Below, piece after piece: positions 27,869-37,017 of a stretch of DNA of 64,000 nucleotides. Numbering within the stretch: the first letter of the stretch is position 1; every line of letters starts with the position of its first letter. A program made the position numbers and the translations under genes. This DNA comes from Pseudomonas umsongensis (GTDB taxonomy: Bacteria; Pseudomonadota; Gammaproteobacteria; Pseudomonadales; Pseudomonadaceae). Where the stretch lies: positions 558,001 to 622,000 of the forward strand of contig NZ_NIWU01000002.1 of the NCBI RefSeq assembly GCF_002236105.1. Reading direction: 5' to 3'. Below the pieces are notes generated by a model. The model saw only the letters and a list, made by a program, of their open reading frames with translations. It was not told the DNA's origin and ran no database searches.

Positions 27869-28531
27869 ATGGAATTTACCAGTGGCTTTTTGTTGAGCCT
27901 GTCGCTGTGCCTGGACATCGGCGTGGCCAATATCGCGATGATCACGTTGGCGATGCAGCGCGGCTATTTTCAAGGCTTCGCCCTGGGCTTGGGCACCTGC
28001 GTCGGTGACCTGATCTACGCCGTGCTGGCACTGGCCGGCATGACGGTTTTGCTGCAATACGAAACCGTGCGCTGGGTGCTGTGGATCGGCGGTTCGGCGC
28101 TGCTGGTGTACTTCGCGGCGAAGATGATTTACTCGGCGATCCACCATGAGGCGCTGCTGGCCGAAACCGCCGAGGTGGGACATAACTCCCATCGCAAAGA
28201 GTTTTTCCGTGGGATTTTTCTCGCCATGTCGTCGCCGAGCGCGATTCTCTGGTTCGCCGCGGTGGGTGGCACGTTGATCGCCCGTTCCGGTGGCGGCGGT
28301 CCGCTCAGCTCCGCGCTCTTTCTTGGCGGGTTTCTCTGCGCTGGCTTGCTGTGGTCCGCCGGCCTATGTTTCGCAGCGAGCCACGGCGGCAAGATGCTCG
28401 GCGACAAGCTGCTGCGTTATTCCTACCTGGCATCGGCGGCGATCTTCTGCTATTTCGCGGTGTACGTGATTCTATCGGGTTACAACGAATTTGTTGGCGC
28501 AGGTGCCGTCGAGCAGTTGCACGCCCTGTAA
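27869..28531 (+). CDS. LysE-family amino acid exporter
   Basis: 220 residues with six hydrophobic segments and the LysE/RhtB pattern: a first helix [20 protein letters not shown] followed by the loop [20 protein letters not shown], a charged middle loop ([15 protein letters not shown]), then [18 protein letters not shown]. Shine-Dalgarno AAGGAAAGGG. Exports an amino acid or analogue; substrate unknown. Confidence 0.9.
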   Translation: MEFTSGFLLSLSLCLDIGVANIAMITLAMQRGYFQGFALGLGTCVGDLIYAVLALAGMTVLLQYETVRWVLWIGGSALLVYFAAKMIYSAIHHEALLAETAEVGHNSHRKEFFRGIFLAMSSPSAILWFAAVGGTLIARSGGGGPLSSALFLGGFLCAGLLWSAGLCFAASHGGKMLGDKLLRYSYLASAAIFCYFAVYVILSGYNEFVGAGAVEQLHAL

Positions 28532-28599
28532 GTGGGCGAATCGGGTTTGGCTTCTATACTCCCAGCCGAACCCACTTTTTACCTTCCAGGAGTCGAGTC

Positions 28600-29085
28600 A
28601 TGGAAGAACAAACAAACGTCGAAGTGACGGAACCCCGCTTCGAACATGGACACTTCCTGCTGATCGCAGGGCTTGGCGGACACTTCACCCAGCAAACCGT
28701 AAAAGACATTCCCGAACTCTGGGAAAAATTCATTCCTCATATTGGCAATGTTCCAGGGCAAAAGGGCGAAGTGACCTACGGCGTCTGCTGCAATTTCGAC
28801 GGCAATGGCGGCTTTGATTACATCGCCGGTGTCGAGATCAGCAAACTCGACGACTTGCCGGACACTTACCGCTGGGTCGAGGTCCAGCCTCAGCTGTATG
28901 TGGTTTTCGAACACAAGGGGGCGCTGCAGTCGTTGCCGCAGACCTTCCAGCACATCCATGGCACGTGGTTGCCACAGTCCGGTCGCGAGCTGTTGGACGC
29001 ACCGGAATTCGAACGCTACAGCGAAGACTTCAACCCGAAGCTCAATACCGGCAAGCTGGAAATCTGGTTGCCGATCAAGGCATGA
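28600..29085 (+). CDS. GyrI-like/AraC effector-binding domain protein
   Basis: 161 residues from an ATG with AGGAG eight bases upstream. The sequence follows a stand-alone GyrI-like small-molecule-binding domain: FLLIAGLGGHFTQQ, then KGEVTYGVCCNFD, DYIAGVEISKLDDLP, YVVFEHKGAL with QTFQHIHGTWLP, and ending LEIWLPIKA. Such proteins bind hydrophobic small molecules or sequester toxins; no DNA-binding domain is present. Function here is unknown. Confidence 0.85.
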   Translation: MEEQTNVEVTEPRFEHGHFLLIAGLGGHFTQQTVKDIPELWEKFIPHIGNVPGQKGEVTYGVCCNFDGNGGFDYIAGVEISKLDDLPDTYRWVEVQPQLYVVFEHKGALQSLPQTFQHIHGTWLPQSGRELLDAPEFERYSEDFNPKLNTGKLEIWLPIKA

Positions 29086-29178
29086 CACCCTGGCGTCGGG
29101 AGGCGGATCAAAAACGATTCGTCTCTCGATGACGCTGCTTTATGATCCACGTCCTTTCCAACTGATTTGCGACTCGCC

Positions 29179-29667
29179 ATGAACACCGTCATCCGTCACG
29201 TCACGCCCGCTGATCTGGACCGTTGCTTCGCCATTGAAACCGTTGCCTACGAAGGCGACGAAGCCGCCACCCGAGAGAAAATCGCCACCCGCATCGCCAC
29301 CTGGCCCGAGGGTTTCATCGTCGCCGAAGTGGACGGCGTTGTAGCCGGTTTCATCAATTCCGGAGCGGCGTTCCAGGTGGAAATGTCCGACGAAGCGTTC
29401 AAGGAACTGATCGGCCACGACCCGGCGGGCCCACACGTGGTGATCATGTCGGTGGTCGTGCACCCGGATTACCAGGGGCAGGGCCTGGCGAAGCGCTTGA
29501 TGGGCGAGTTCATCGAACGTATGCGTGCGATGGGCAAGGTCAGCATCAACCTGATGTGCAAGGAACGACATATTCCTTTGTATGCGGGCTTTGGTTTTGC
29601 CTACATCAAGCCATCGGCGTCCGACCATGGCGGCATGGCGTGGCATGAGATGGTGCTGAATCTCTAA
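29179..29667 (+). CDS. GNAT-family N-acetyltransferase
   Basis: 162 residues. Acetyl-CoA binding motif A is VVHPDYQGQGLAKRLMGEF (Q/R-x-x-G-x-G/A), with preceding strand HVVIMSV and a C-terminal motif B around YAGFGF. A start four codons upstream (29167) is also possible. Substrate unknown. Followed by a REP pair and a second, unrelated GNAT gene in convergent orientation. Confidence 0.9.
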   Translation: MNTVIRHVTPADLDRCFAIETVAYEGDEAATREKIATRIATWPEGFIVAEVDGVVAGFINSGAAFQVEMSDEAFKELIGHDPAGPHVVIMSVVVHPDYQGQGLAKRLMGEFIERMRAMGKVSINLMCKERHIPLYAGFGFAYIKPSASDHGGMAWHEMVLNL

Positions 29668-29683
29668 ACCCGACGCAGAATCC

Positions 29684-29785
29684 TTGTAGGAGCGAGCCTG
29701 CTCGCGAAAAACCAGAGGGCACCGCGGGGCGTCAGGTTTCCCGCGTCATCGTTGACCTCCATCGCGAGCATGCTCGCTCCTACAG
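29684..29785. repeat. REP pair, TGTAGGAGCGAGC type
   Basis: TGTAGGAGCGAGCCTGCTCG and CGCGAGCATGCTCGCTCCTA face each other around about 55 bases with the inner GCACCGCGGGGC stretch. Lies between two convergent genes. Confidence 0.85.
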
Positions 29786-29802
29786 GGGGGCGTGTGTGCC
29801 AG

Positions 29803-30288
29803 TCAGAACACCAGGCCCATCCGCCGCTCATAGCCGATCCGCCCCTTGTATGCCTCGCCACTGTCGACAAATCCATACTTGGCATACAACGCAATCGCAG
29901 ACTCATTGTCCGCGTCCACCGACAATTCCAGCCCCCTGATTTCCGGCCACGCCATGCGTGCCACCTCGGGTAGCGCTTGCAGGCAAGCCTTGCCGTAACC
30001 TTTGCCTTGAACGCGCTGATCGACTTGCAAGGCGTGCAGTGTGGCGCTGTGTTCGTTGGCCCAGGCGGGCAATACCGGTGGGCGTTTGAGCAGCAGGAAG
30101 GCCACGGGCACCGCATCGGCCAGCAGGGCAAATCCCTTGACGCCGGGGCCGGGCTTGGACAACAGGGTGTGCAACGCACCGTGAATGTCGCCTGAAAACC
30201 TGGTTTGTTCCGGATGCACTTCGATGGCCTCGACTTGCTGGCGCTGCAGCGCATTCAGGCTTTCGTAAGGCACGAGTCGGGCTGTCAC
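29803..30288 (-). CDS. GNAT-family N-acetyltransferase
   Basis: 161 codons starting at a GTG (30288) that has AAGGA seven bases upstream; an ATG further upstream at 30345 exists but lacks a ribosome site. Motif A reads VDQRVQGKGYGKACLQ; motif B SVDADNESAIALYAKYGFV is typical of this family. Substrate unknown. Confidence 0.88.
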   Translation of the reverse strand: MTARLVPYESLNALQRQQVEAIEVHPEQTRFSGDIHGALHTLLSKPGPGVKGFALLADAVPVAFLLLKRPPVLPAWANEHSATLHALQVDQRVQGKGYGKACLQALPEVARMAWPEIRGLELSVDADNESAIALYAKYGFVDSGEAYKGRIGYERRMGLVF

Positions 30289-30429
30289 TGGAGTGTCCTT
30301 TTTCCAACAGGAATGAGTCTTGGATTCTAGCGAGTTTGCGTTCATGGATTTTTTTTATTTCGACTGTCGATCAGGCGGATCGCCAGTCGACTAAGGGTGT
30401 CTTCACTCTAAAAACCACGGAGAACCACC

Positions 30430-30855
30430 ATGAGCGATACCCACGAAATCCAGACCCTGATCGCCACCTACCGTGAAGCGGTCATCTCGAAGGACGTCGA
30501 AAAAATCATGGCCCTGTACGCCGACGACATCGTCTCCTACGACGCCGTCAAGGCCCTGCAATTTCGCGGCAAGGCCGCCTATCGCGCGCATTGGCTGGAG
30601 TGCATGGAAATGTGCCAGGGCCAGCACACATTCGACTTCGACCACATGAACATCGTGGCCGATGAGCACATCGCCTTCGCCCATTGGCTGGCCCATTGCG
30701 GCGGCACTAACGAACAGGGTGAAACCCAGGCCTGCTGGATGCGCGTGACCGCCTGCTATCGGCGCGAAGCCGGGCAATGGCGCATCGTCCATGAACACTG
30801 GTCGGCCCCGTTCGACATGACGAGCGGCACGACCTTGTTCAATCTGGAACCCTGA
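30430..30855 (+). CDS. NTF2-like (SnoaL/DUF4440) protein
   Basis: 141 residues with the cone-shaped NTF2-like fold pattern: IQTLIATYREAVISKDVEKI, MALYADDIVSYD, FRGKAAYRAHW, then strands AHWLAHCGG, CWMRVTACYRR, WRIVHEHWSAPF. Often a small-molecule isomerase or binding protein. It is 66 bases upstream of the YciI-like gene and the ECF sigma gene and probably in the same transcription unit; ECF42 loci frequently carry such small enzymes. Confidence 0.85.
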   Translation: MSDTHEIQTLIATYREAVISKDVEKIMALYADDIVSYDAVKALQFRGKAAYRAHWLECMEMCQGQHTFDFDHMNIVADEHIAFAHWLAHCGGTNEQGETQACWMRVTACYRREAGQWRIVHEHWSAPFDMTSGTTLFNLEP

Positions 30856-30921
30856 TCATCGGGAAACCGCACGAAACTGCCGATCTGCAGCCATAGTTAT
30901 CCGTTCAATCAGGAGAGTGCG

Positions 30922-31266
30922 ATGAAGTATTTATGCCTGGTCTACAGCGAAGAGCACTTGCTGCATTCGCTGCCCGAGAGCCCCAAGGACGAGGAATGCC
31001 TGGCCTATGCCGAGGCTGTCCAGGGCAGCGGCCGGATGATCGCCGCCGAGGCCCTGGAATCGGTGCAGACCGCCACCACGGTGCGCATGCGCAACGGAAA
31101 GATGTCGATCACCGACGGCCCGTTCGCCGAAACCAAGGAGCAGTTGGCCGGCTTTTACCTGATCGATGCCAAGGACCTCAACGAAGCCCTCCAGATTGCC
31201 GGGAACATCCCGGCGGCGAGGGTTGGCAGTGTCGAAGTGCGCCCCGTCCGACAGTTGAATCCTTAA
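30922..31266 (+). CDS. YciI-like DGPF-domain protein
   Basis: 114 residues, beginning MKYLCLVYSEEHLLHSLP and carrying the DGPF signature (TDGPFAETKEQLAGFYLID at about 68-86). Proteins of this family are dimeric ferredoxin-like folds and are the hallmark neighbours of ECF42 sigma factors. Good GGAGAG upstream of the ATG. The next gene starts two bases after the stop, so expression is coupled. Confidence 0.93.
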   Translation: MKYLCLVYSEEHLLHSLPESPKDEECLAYAEAVQGSGRMIAAEALESVQTATTVRMRNGKMSITDGPFAETKEQLAGFYLIDAKDLNEALQIAGNIPAARVGSVEVRPVRQLNP

Positions 31267-31267
31267 G

Positions 31268-32503
31268 ATGCCGGCGCTGTCGGTACAGGCCAGGGTCGAG
31301 CAGGTTTATCGCCAGGAATCGCGACGCATTCTTGCGACCCTGATTCGCCTGCTCGGCGATTTCGACCTGGCCGAAGAGGCGTTGCATGAGGCGTTTTTCG
31401 TAGCGGTCGAACGCTGGCAGCAGGACGGTGTGCCGGACAATCCGCGCGCCTGGCTGGTCTCCACCGGGCGCTTCAAGGCCATCGATGTGCTGCGCCGGCG
31501 CGCACGTTTTGCCGCGTCCCGACCGCTGCTGGTCGCGCAGCTGGAGGCACTGGAGCAGGCCGACTGGAGTGACGAAGACGTGGAAGACGATCGCCTGCGC
31601 CTGATCTTCACCTGTTGCCACCCGGCATTGGCGCCTGACGCGCAGGTGCCGTTGACCCTGCGCGAAGTCTGCGACCTGACCACGGAAGAAATCGCCCGGG
31701 CTTTTCTATCGGCGCCGGCCACCATCGCCCAGCGCATCGTGCGCGCCAAGGCGAAAATCCGTGATGCGAAAATCCCCTATCAGGTGCCATCCCTTGCGGA
31801 ACTGCCCGAGCGCCTCGACAGCGTGCTGCGGGTGATTTACCTGGTGTTCAACGAAGGCTATTCGGCGTCCGTCGGCGCGCAAGTGACCCGCGAAGACTTG
31901 ACCCGTGAAGCGATCCGCCTGGGGCGTTTGTTGATGGAGTTGCTGCCGGAACCGGAGGTCATGGGCTTGCTGGCCCTGATGTTGTTACACGAGTCTCGGC
32001 GCCTCGCCAGGACCTGCGCGGACGGCGACCTGATTTTGCTGGACGACCAGGACCGCACGCTGTGGGACGCGCAAATGATTGCCGAAGGCTGTGCACTGGT
32101 GGAGCGGGCATTGGGCTCCAGACGATTTGGTCCGTATTGCCTGCAAGCGGCGATTGCGGCGGTGCACGCCGAAGCGCCGTCGATCGAGGAAACCGACTGG
32201 GCGCAGATCGTCGGGCTGTATGAGGTGTTGCTGCGAGCGTGGCCGTCTCCGGTGATCGAATTGAACCGGGCGGCGGCGATCTCCAGGCGCGATGGACCGT
32301 TGGCAGGGCTAACGCTGGTCGAGGGGATTCTGGCGCGTGGTGAGCTGCTCGAGTACCACTTGGCGCATTCGGCGCGGGCGGAGTTCTGTCGACAGTTGGG
32401 CAGGGTGGAGCAGGCGCGGGCCGCCTATGAGCGGGCGCTGGAATTGACGCAGCAAGCACCGGAGCGGCGGTTTATTGAGGCTCGATTGCGGTCGTTGGAG
32501 TGA
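31268..32503 (+). CDS. ECF sigma factor of the ECF42 type with C-terminal TPR-like extension
   Basis: 411 residues, far longer than a normal ECF sigma (about 180). Region 2 is RILATLIRLLGDFDLAEEAL with AWLVSTGRFKAIDVLRR; region 4 is LTLREVCDLTTEEIARAF with QRIVRAKAKIR. The remaining 200 residues are helical, with EARAAYERALEL-like repeats at the end (ARAAYERALELTQQAPERR), the extension that ECF42 proteins use in place of an anti-sigma. No anti-sigma gene is nearby. Upstream DGPF gene fits the known arrangement. Signal sensed is unknown. Confidence 0.92.
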   Translation: MPALSVQARVEQVYRQESRRILATLIRLLGDFDLAEEALHEAFFVAVERWQQDGVPDNPRAWLVSTGRFKAIDVLRRRARFAASRPLLVAQLEALEQADWSDEDVEDDRLRLIFTCCHPALAPDAQVPLTLREVCDLTTEEIARAFLSAPATIAQRIVRAKAKIRDAKIPYQVPSLAELPERLDSVLRVIYLVFNEGYSASVGAQVTREDLTREAIRLGRLLMELLPEPEVMGLLALMLLHESRRLARTCADGDLILLDDQDRTLWDAQMIAEGCALVERALGSRRFGPYCLQAAIAAVHAEAPSIEETDWAQIVGLYEVLLRAWPSPVIELNRAAAISRRDGPLAGLTLVEGILARGELLEYHLAHSARAEFCRQLGRVEQARAAYERALELTQQAPERRFIEARLRSLE

Positions 32504-32514
32504 TGTGATTTTTG

Positions 32515-32604
32515 CTGGCCTCTTCGCGAGCAGGCTCGCTCCCACAGGGAATGACGTGCACCACAAACCCCTTGTGGGAGCGGGCTTGCCCGCGAAGAGG
32601 CCAG
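32515..32604. repeat. REP pair, TGTGGGAGCGGGC type
   Basis: CTGGCCTCTTCGCGAGCAGG on the left is mirrored by CCCGCGAAGAGGCCAG on the right, so the inverted repeat includes flanking sequence outside the usual REP. Between convergent genes. Confidence 0.85.
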
Positions 32605-32615
32605 TAGCGACACCC

Positions 32616-33470
32616 CTATTCCAGCATCTTGCCCAGCAACCAACTCCCAGCCGGCCCCGGCGGATGCAAGCGTGACCACAGCGCATCCACCGACACCGTT
32701 TTTGGCCAGCCACGCACCTGCAGCTCTTGCAAGGTTCCCGGGCCGAAGCGCGCCACCAGCCAGCGTGGCAGCGGTGCCCAGCCAAAACCACCCTGGGCCA
32801 TTTCCAGCAGCATCAAATAACTCGGCGCCGACCAGACGCGCCCTTTTGCACGGCTCTCATACGGATTGACGATGGTCGCCAGGCGCAGTTCGCGATGCTG
32901 TTGCAGTACGTCCTGGTCGATGTGTTCCAGCGTCGCCAGAGGATGTTCGGGTGACACGAACAGGGCGATTTCCGTGCGTTCGTCCACCGTCGAATTGACC
33001 AGGTCCGGTGGATAACTGTCCTGCATTTCGGCAAAGGCTATCTGCGCCCGGCCACTCTGCACCAAGGCCACCAGATCGTCGCATTCGGCGATCAGGCATT
33101 CGAGCTCCAGGTCCGGATAACGCTGTTCGAACGCACTGAGCGAGGCTTCGAAGCGGTCGGATTGATAAGTGTCCGAGAGCGCCACGGTCAGCTTCGCCTC
33201 GACGCCTTGGGACAGTTGGCTGGCGGTCATTTCCAGGCGGCTGGTGGCGGCCAGGATCTCTTCGGCCCGTTGCAGCATCACGTGCCCGGCCGGGGTCAGG
33301 CTGGGCTTGCGGCTGCTGCGGTCGAACAGCGTCAGGTTCAGATCGATTTCCAGGCTGGCGACGGCGGCGCTGATGGTCGACTGACTGCGGCCCAGCTTGC
33401 GCGCTGCCGCGGAAAACGAGCCTTGGGTCGCCGCCTGGACGAACGCCTGCAACACTTCCTGGGACGCCAT
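32616..33470 (-). CDS. LysR-family transcriptional regulator
   Basis: 284 residues: N-terminal winged helix-turn-helix (LQAFVQAATQGSFSAAARKL, GRSQSTISAAVASLE) and a C-terminal effector domain starting near KLTVALSDTY. Divergent from the PACE-family transporter with 89 bases between, the classic arrangement in which a LysR protein controls the neighbouring transporter. Effector unknown. Confidence 0.92.
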   Translation of the reverse strand: MASQEVLQAFVQAATQGSFSAAARKLGRSQSTISAAVASLEIDLNLTLFDRSSRKPSLTPAGHVMLQRAEEILAATSRLEMTASQLSQGVEAKLTVALSDTYQSDRFEASLSAFEQRYPDLELECLIAECDDLVALVQSGRAQIAFAEMQDSYPPDLVNSTVDERTEIALFVSPEHPLATLEHIDQDVLQQHRELRLATIVNPYESRAKGRVWSAPSYLMLLEMAQGGFGWAPLPRWLVARFGPGTLQELQVRGWPKTVSVDALWSRLHPPGPAGSWLLGKMLE

Positions 33471-33559
33471 GAACTATCGCCTTGATCGATGGTTATTGGT
33501 TATGAAGTATCGGTCTGAAGTTGGATGATGGCAATCGTCGTCACTCAAGGAGTCAGGCC

Positions 33560-33997
33560 ATGAGCGCCAATAAATCCATTACCGAACGTATTTTCCAGGC
33601 CATTGGTTTCGAACTGCTGGCGATCCTGATTTGTACGCCTTTGCTGGCATGGATCATGGACAAACCCATGGTGGAAATGGGCGTCGTCACCGTCGTCATT
33701 GCCGTATTGGCCCTGGCCTGGAACGTGGTCTTCAACGGCCTGTTCGACCGCGTGCTCAAGCGTTTCGCCATTGCGCACAACGCCTGGGTCCGCGTGGTGC
33801 ACGCGCTGTTGTTCGAAGGCGGCCTGGTCGCCCTCGGCGTACCGTTGATTGCGTGGTGGCTGAATGTCAGCCTGTGGCAAGCGTTCCTGCTGGATATCGG
33901 CGTGCTGCTGTTTTTCCTGCCGTACACCTACGTTTACCACTGGGTGTATGACGTGGTGCGCGAGCGGGTGCTGATGCGCGAATCCTGTAACGCATGA
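33560..33997 (+). CDS. PACE-family (AceI-like) multidrug efflux protein
   Basis: 145 residues from the ATG with AAGGAG seven bases upstream. Two repeated bacterial transmembrane pair domains, each of two helices: ITERIFQAIGFELLAILICT with VTVVIAVLALAWNVVFNGLFD, then VVHALLFEGGLVALGVPLI with FLLDIGVLLFFLPYTYVYHW. The conserved acidic residue of helix 1 (FELLAI, Glu) matches the proton-coupling Glu of AceI. Members export chlorhexidine or short diamines. Paired with a divergent LysR gene. Confidence 0.9.
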   Translation: MSANKSITERIFQAIGFELLAILICTPLLAWIMDKPMVEMGVVTVVIAVLALAWNVVFNGLFDRVLKRFAIAHNAWVRVVHALLFEGGLVALGVPLIAWWLNVSLWQAFLLDIGVLLFFLPYTYVYHWVYDVVRERVLMRESCNA

Positions 33998-34002
33998 CTT
34001 TT

Positions 34003-34102
34003 TGTAGGAGCGAGCACGCTCGCGATGGACTCGAGAACGCCGTGGGGTGTCAGGCTCCCCGCGGTATCGTTGACGACCATCGCGAGCACGCTCGTTCCTA
34101 CA
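34003..34102. repeat. REP pair, TGTAGGAGCGAGC type
   Basis: TGTAGGAGCGAGCACGCTCG and CGCGAGCACGCTCGTTCCTA, around about 55 bases; the right copy has one substitution (T for C). Between convergent genes. Confidence 0.85.
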
Positions 34103-34111
34103 GGTAGAATG

Positions 34112-35725
34112 CTAGAAGATCTGGGTGAACAGCCAATACAGACTGCCCGACAACACAATCGCCGCCGGCAAGGTCAACACCCAGGCCATCAGCAGATTGC
34201 GGATGGTCTTCATCTGCAAGCCTGCGCCATTGGCAACCATGGTCCCGGCCACCCCCGAAGACAGCACATGGGTGGTCGAGACCGGCAAGCCGAACATGTC
34301 GGCAGCACCGATGGTCAGCATGGCCACGGTCTCCGCCGAGGCACCTTGCGCGTACGTCAGGTGGGTGTTGCCGATTTTCTCGCCCACGGTCACCACGATA
34401 CGCTTCCAGCCGACCATGGTGCCCAGGCCCAGCGCTATCGCTACGGCGATCTTCACCCACAACGGGATGAAGCGCGTGGCGTTGTCAATTTGCTGCTTGA
34501 ACAGCTGCAGTTTGCCGGTGGTGTCGGCGTCGAAGTTACCGACCTTGTTCTTGCCCATCAGGCGAATGGTTTCGCTGGTCAGGTACATGTCGTTGCGCAC
34601 GTTGCCCATGGCCTCGGCCGGCACTTTGGACAGCGAACCATACCCCTTCACTTCGTTGCCGATGTTGCCGGCCAGCGCCGCGAGGGCGGGGATCAGTTGC
34701 GGCGTGACATCCTTGCTGCGCACGAAATCGGAGAGGATCGCTCGCGGGTCGGCCGGAGCCGGCAACGGCGCACTCTTGACCAGCGCCTGTTGGGTCACTT
34801 CAGCGACCGCGGCGAACTGCAACGCCTGATCTGCGGGCATGGTGCGGTTCAGCGCATACGCCATCGGCAAGGTCCCGACCAGGATCAGCATGATCAGCCC
34901 CATGCCTTTCTGGCCGTCGTTGGAGCCGTGGGCGAAGGACACGCCGGTGCAGGTCAGGATCAACATGCCGCGAATCCACCACGGTGGCGGTGTATTGCCC
35001 TTGGGCGCCTTGTACAGCGCGCGATTCTTGACGAAAACCCTCAAGGCCAACAGCAGCAGTGCGGCGCAGCCGAAGCCGACCAGTGGCGAGAGCAGCAAGG
35101 CGTAGCCGACCTTGGTCGCCTGCGCCCAGTCCACACCGCTGGTGCCGTCACGCCCGTGCATCAGGGCATTGGCCACGCCGACTCCGATGATCGAGCCGAT
35201 CAGGGTGTGCGACGACGATGCTGGCAAGCCCAGCCACCAAGTACCGAGGTTCCACAGGATCGCGGCGATCAGCAGGGCGAAGATCATGGCGAATCCGGCC
35301 GAGGAGCCGACTTGCAGGATAAGCTCCACCGGTAACAACGCGATGATGCCGAACGCCACCGCGCCACTGGACAGCAGCACTCCGAGGAAGTTGAAGAACC
35401 CGGACCAGACCACCGCGAAATTCGGTGGCAGCGAGTGCGTATAGATCACCGTGGCGACAGCGTTGGCGGTGTCGTGGAAACCGTTGACGAACTCGAAGCC
35501 CAAGGCAATCAGCAAGGCCACGCCCAGCAGGAGGAATGGCGTCCAGGTGGTCACCACCGTGCCGAGTTCATTCACGTCGCGCATCAGGCTGTACGCGGTG
35601 AACAGCAGTCCGATACTCAGTACTGCAAAAAACACCACCAGGGTGAATACACCGGGTTTCTTGTCGAAATGTGGATGGGCGCTACGGGCGGGCGCCGGGG
35701 CGGCAATAAAGGAGGGGCTGGCCAT
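34112..35725 (-). CDS. pitA: Low-affinity inorganic phosphate transporter, Pit family
   Basis: 537 residues from the ATG at 35725 (AGGA nine bases upstream). Two inverted signature repeats of the family are present: GFEFVNGFHDTANAVATVIY near residue 75 and SFAHGSNDGQKGMGLIML near 290. About ten hydrophobic segments and a large central polar region (about 330-420, TSETIRLMGKNKVGNFDAD). Imports metal-phosphate complexes with protons. The gene order CorA-like then pit on one strand is noted below. Confidence 0.93.
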   Translation of the reverse strand: MASPSFIAAPAPARSAHPHFDKKPGVFTLVVFFAVLSIGLLFTAYSLMRDVNELGTVVTTWTPFLLLGVALLIALGFEFVNGFHDTANAVATVIYTHSLPPNFAVVWSGFFNFLGVLLSSGAVAFGIIALLPVELILQVGSSAGFAMIFALLIAAILWNLGTWWLGLPASSSHTLIGSIIGVGVANALMHGRDGTSGVDWAQATKVGYALLLSPLVGFGCAALLLLALRVFVKNRALYKAPKGNTPPPWWIRGMLILTCTGVSFAHGSNDGQKGMGLIMLILVGTLPMAYALNRTMPADQALQFAAVAEVTQQALVKSAPLPAPADPRAILSDFVRSKDVTPQLIPALAALAGNIGNEVKGYGSLSKVPAEAMGNVRNDMYLTSETIRLMGKNKVGNFDADTTGKLQLFKQQIDNATRFIPLWVKIAVAIALGLGTMVGWKRIVVTVGEKIGNTHLTYAQGASAETVAMLTIGAADMFGLPVSTTHVLSSGVAGTMVANGAGLQMKTIRNLLMAWVLTLPAAIVLSGSLYWLFTQIF

Positions 35726-35848
35726 GCCGGACATTCCTGGGAAGGGTAGGAGTGTCGCCCATGATCGTTGCGAAGTTTTACAGGAGAACTGCGCTGGATC
35801 AGGGTTTGGTATTTTTGCGGCGACCACCCGTCGAAAGATCGCTCGCGT

Positions 35849-36869
35849 CTACAAATCCTGACGCTTGCGGAACGCCCAGCGTCCTGCAATCAGGGTAAAG
35901 GTCGCAACCAGCGCCACCAGAATCCAGAACCCCTCCGGGTCCTGTGAGAGCGGCACCCCACCCACGTTCATGCCGAAGAAACCGGCAATGATGTTGATCG
36001 GCAGAGCCAGCACCGTCACCACCGTGAGGGTGAACAGGGTGCGGTTACTCTGTTCGTTGAGGTTGGCGGCGATTTCCTCCTGCAGCAGCTTGATCCGTTC
36101 GCCCAGTGCCGTGAGGTCGTTGATGATCAGCGCAAACTCCTCAGTGGACTTGCGCAACTCCTTGACGTCTTCCTTCTGCAACCAGGGCGGCGGGCGATTG
36201 AGCAGGCGCAGCAACGAGCCGGGCTCCAGCGCCAGCAGGCGTTGCAGACGCACCAGCACCCGACGATTGGCCCCCAGTTCCGCACGGTTGGTCGACAGGC
36301 GCGAGGACAGCAGCTCATCTTCGACCTGATCCACGCTCAGGCTGGTCTTGCGCACGTTCCCCTTGGTCACGCAGCAGATGCACCAGTAACTCCAGCGGCG
36401 AGCGGAAGCATTCGCCAGCCTTAACCGACGAACGAAGCTTGTCCACCGAATGCAGCGGTTGCAGGCGTGCGCTGATGAGCAGTCGACTGCGGGCGCAGAC
36501 CCACAGGGTCGAGACATCCGAGGACGTCATGCTGCTGAGGTTGAACACCACGTCGTTGACCACCGCCAGCAATGCCGAATCCACATGTTCGATGCGCGTC
36601 GACCGTGAGCCCTCATGCAGGGCCTCGAAAAACTCGTCGGGCAGTTCCAGATGGCTCTTCATCCAGCGTTCGCACGCGGCATGGGCGAGGTTCAGGTGCA
36701 GCCAGAGAAATTGCTCGGTGTCTTGCGGATGTTGCAGGTACTGCAAGGCCCTGGCCGAATCGATTTCCTGGCCGCGCTCACCGGGACGAAAGCTGAAACC
36801 GTAGAGCAGGCCGAACAGATCCGGATCGCGATGACTGTGATCGATGCTGTGGTTCATGAGGGCTCGCAT
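35849..36869 (-). pseudogene. CorA/ZntB-family divalent cation transporter, interrupted by a one-base frameshift
   Basis: The N-terminal cytoplasmic domain is read in one frame from 36869 (MRALMNHSIDHSHRDPDLFG to HLLRDQGE near 36360) and the remainder in another frame (VRKTSLSVDQVEDELLSSRL onward to 35849). The two meet at a run GGGG (36359-36362 on the minus strand); removing one G joins them as DQG-NVRKTS and gives 339 residues, the normal length. The C-terminal half keeps the GMN signature (FFGMNVGGVP) and both transmembrane helices (LTVVTVLALPINIIAGFF, FWILVALVATFTLIAGRWAF). The zinc/magnesium channel is therefore complete apart from the shift. It could be a sequencing error, a real mutation or slippage. 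The ATG at 36857 is an alternative start. Confidence 0.85.
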
Positions 36870-36968
36870 GGGGGGCGCCTGTCGCGTGTTCTACAGGTTC
36901 ACGTGAGCCGCATCATCGCAAGGCTGGATGACGAATTTGTGACCGTGGCCGGATCGGTCACTCAAACG

Positions 36969-37007
36969 CAAAAAAGCCGCACGAGGGGGAAATCGTGCGG
37001 CTTTTTT
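36969..37007. terminator. Rho-independent terminator after the PepSY gene
   Basis: AGCCGCACGA and TCGTGCGGCT pair around eight bases, flanked by six A on one side and seven T on the other, so it can stop transcription in both directions. It ends 10 bases from the stop of the PepSY gene on the minus strand. Confidence 0.9.
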
Positions 37008-37017
37008 GTGGTGTGCA

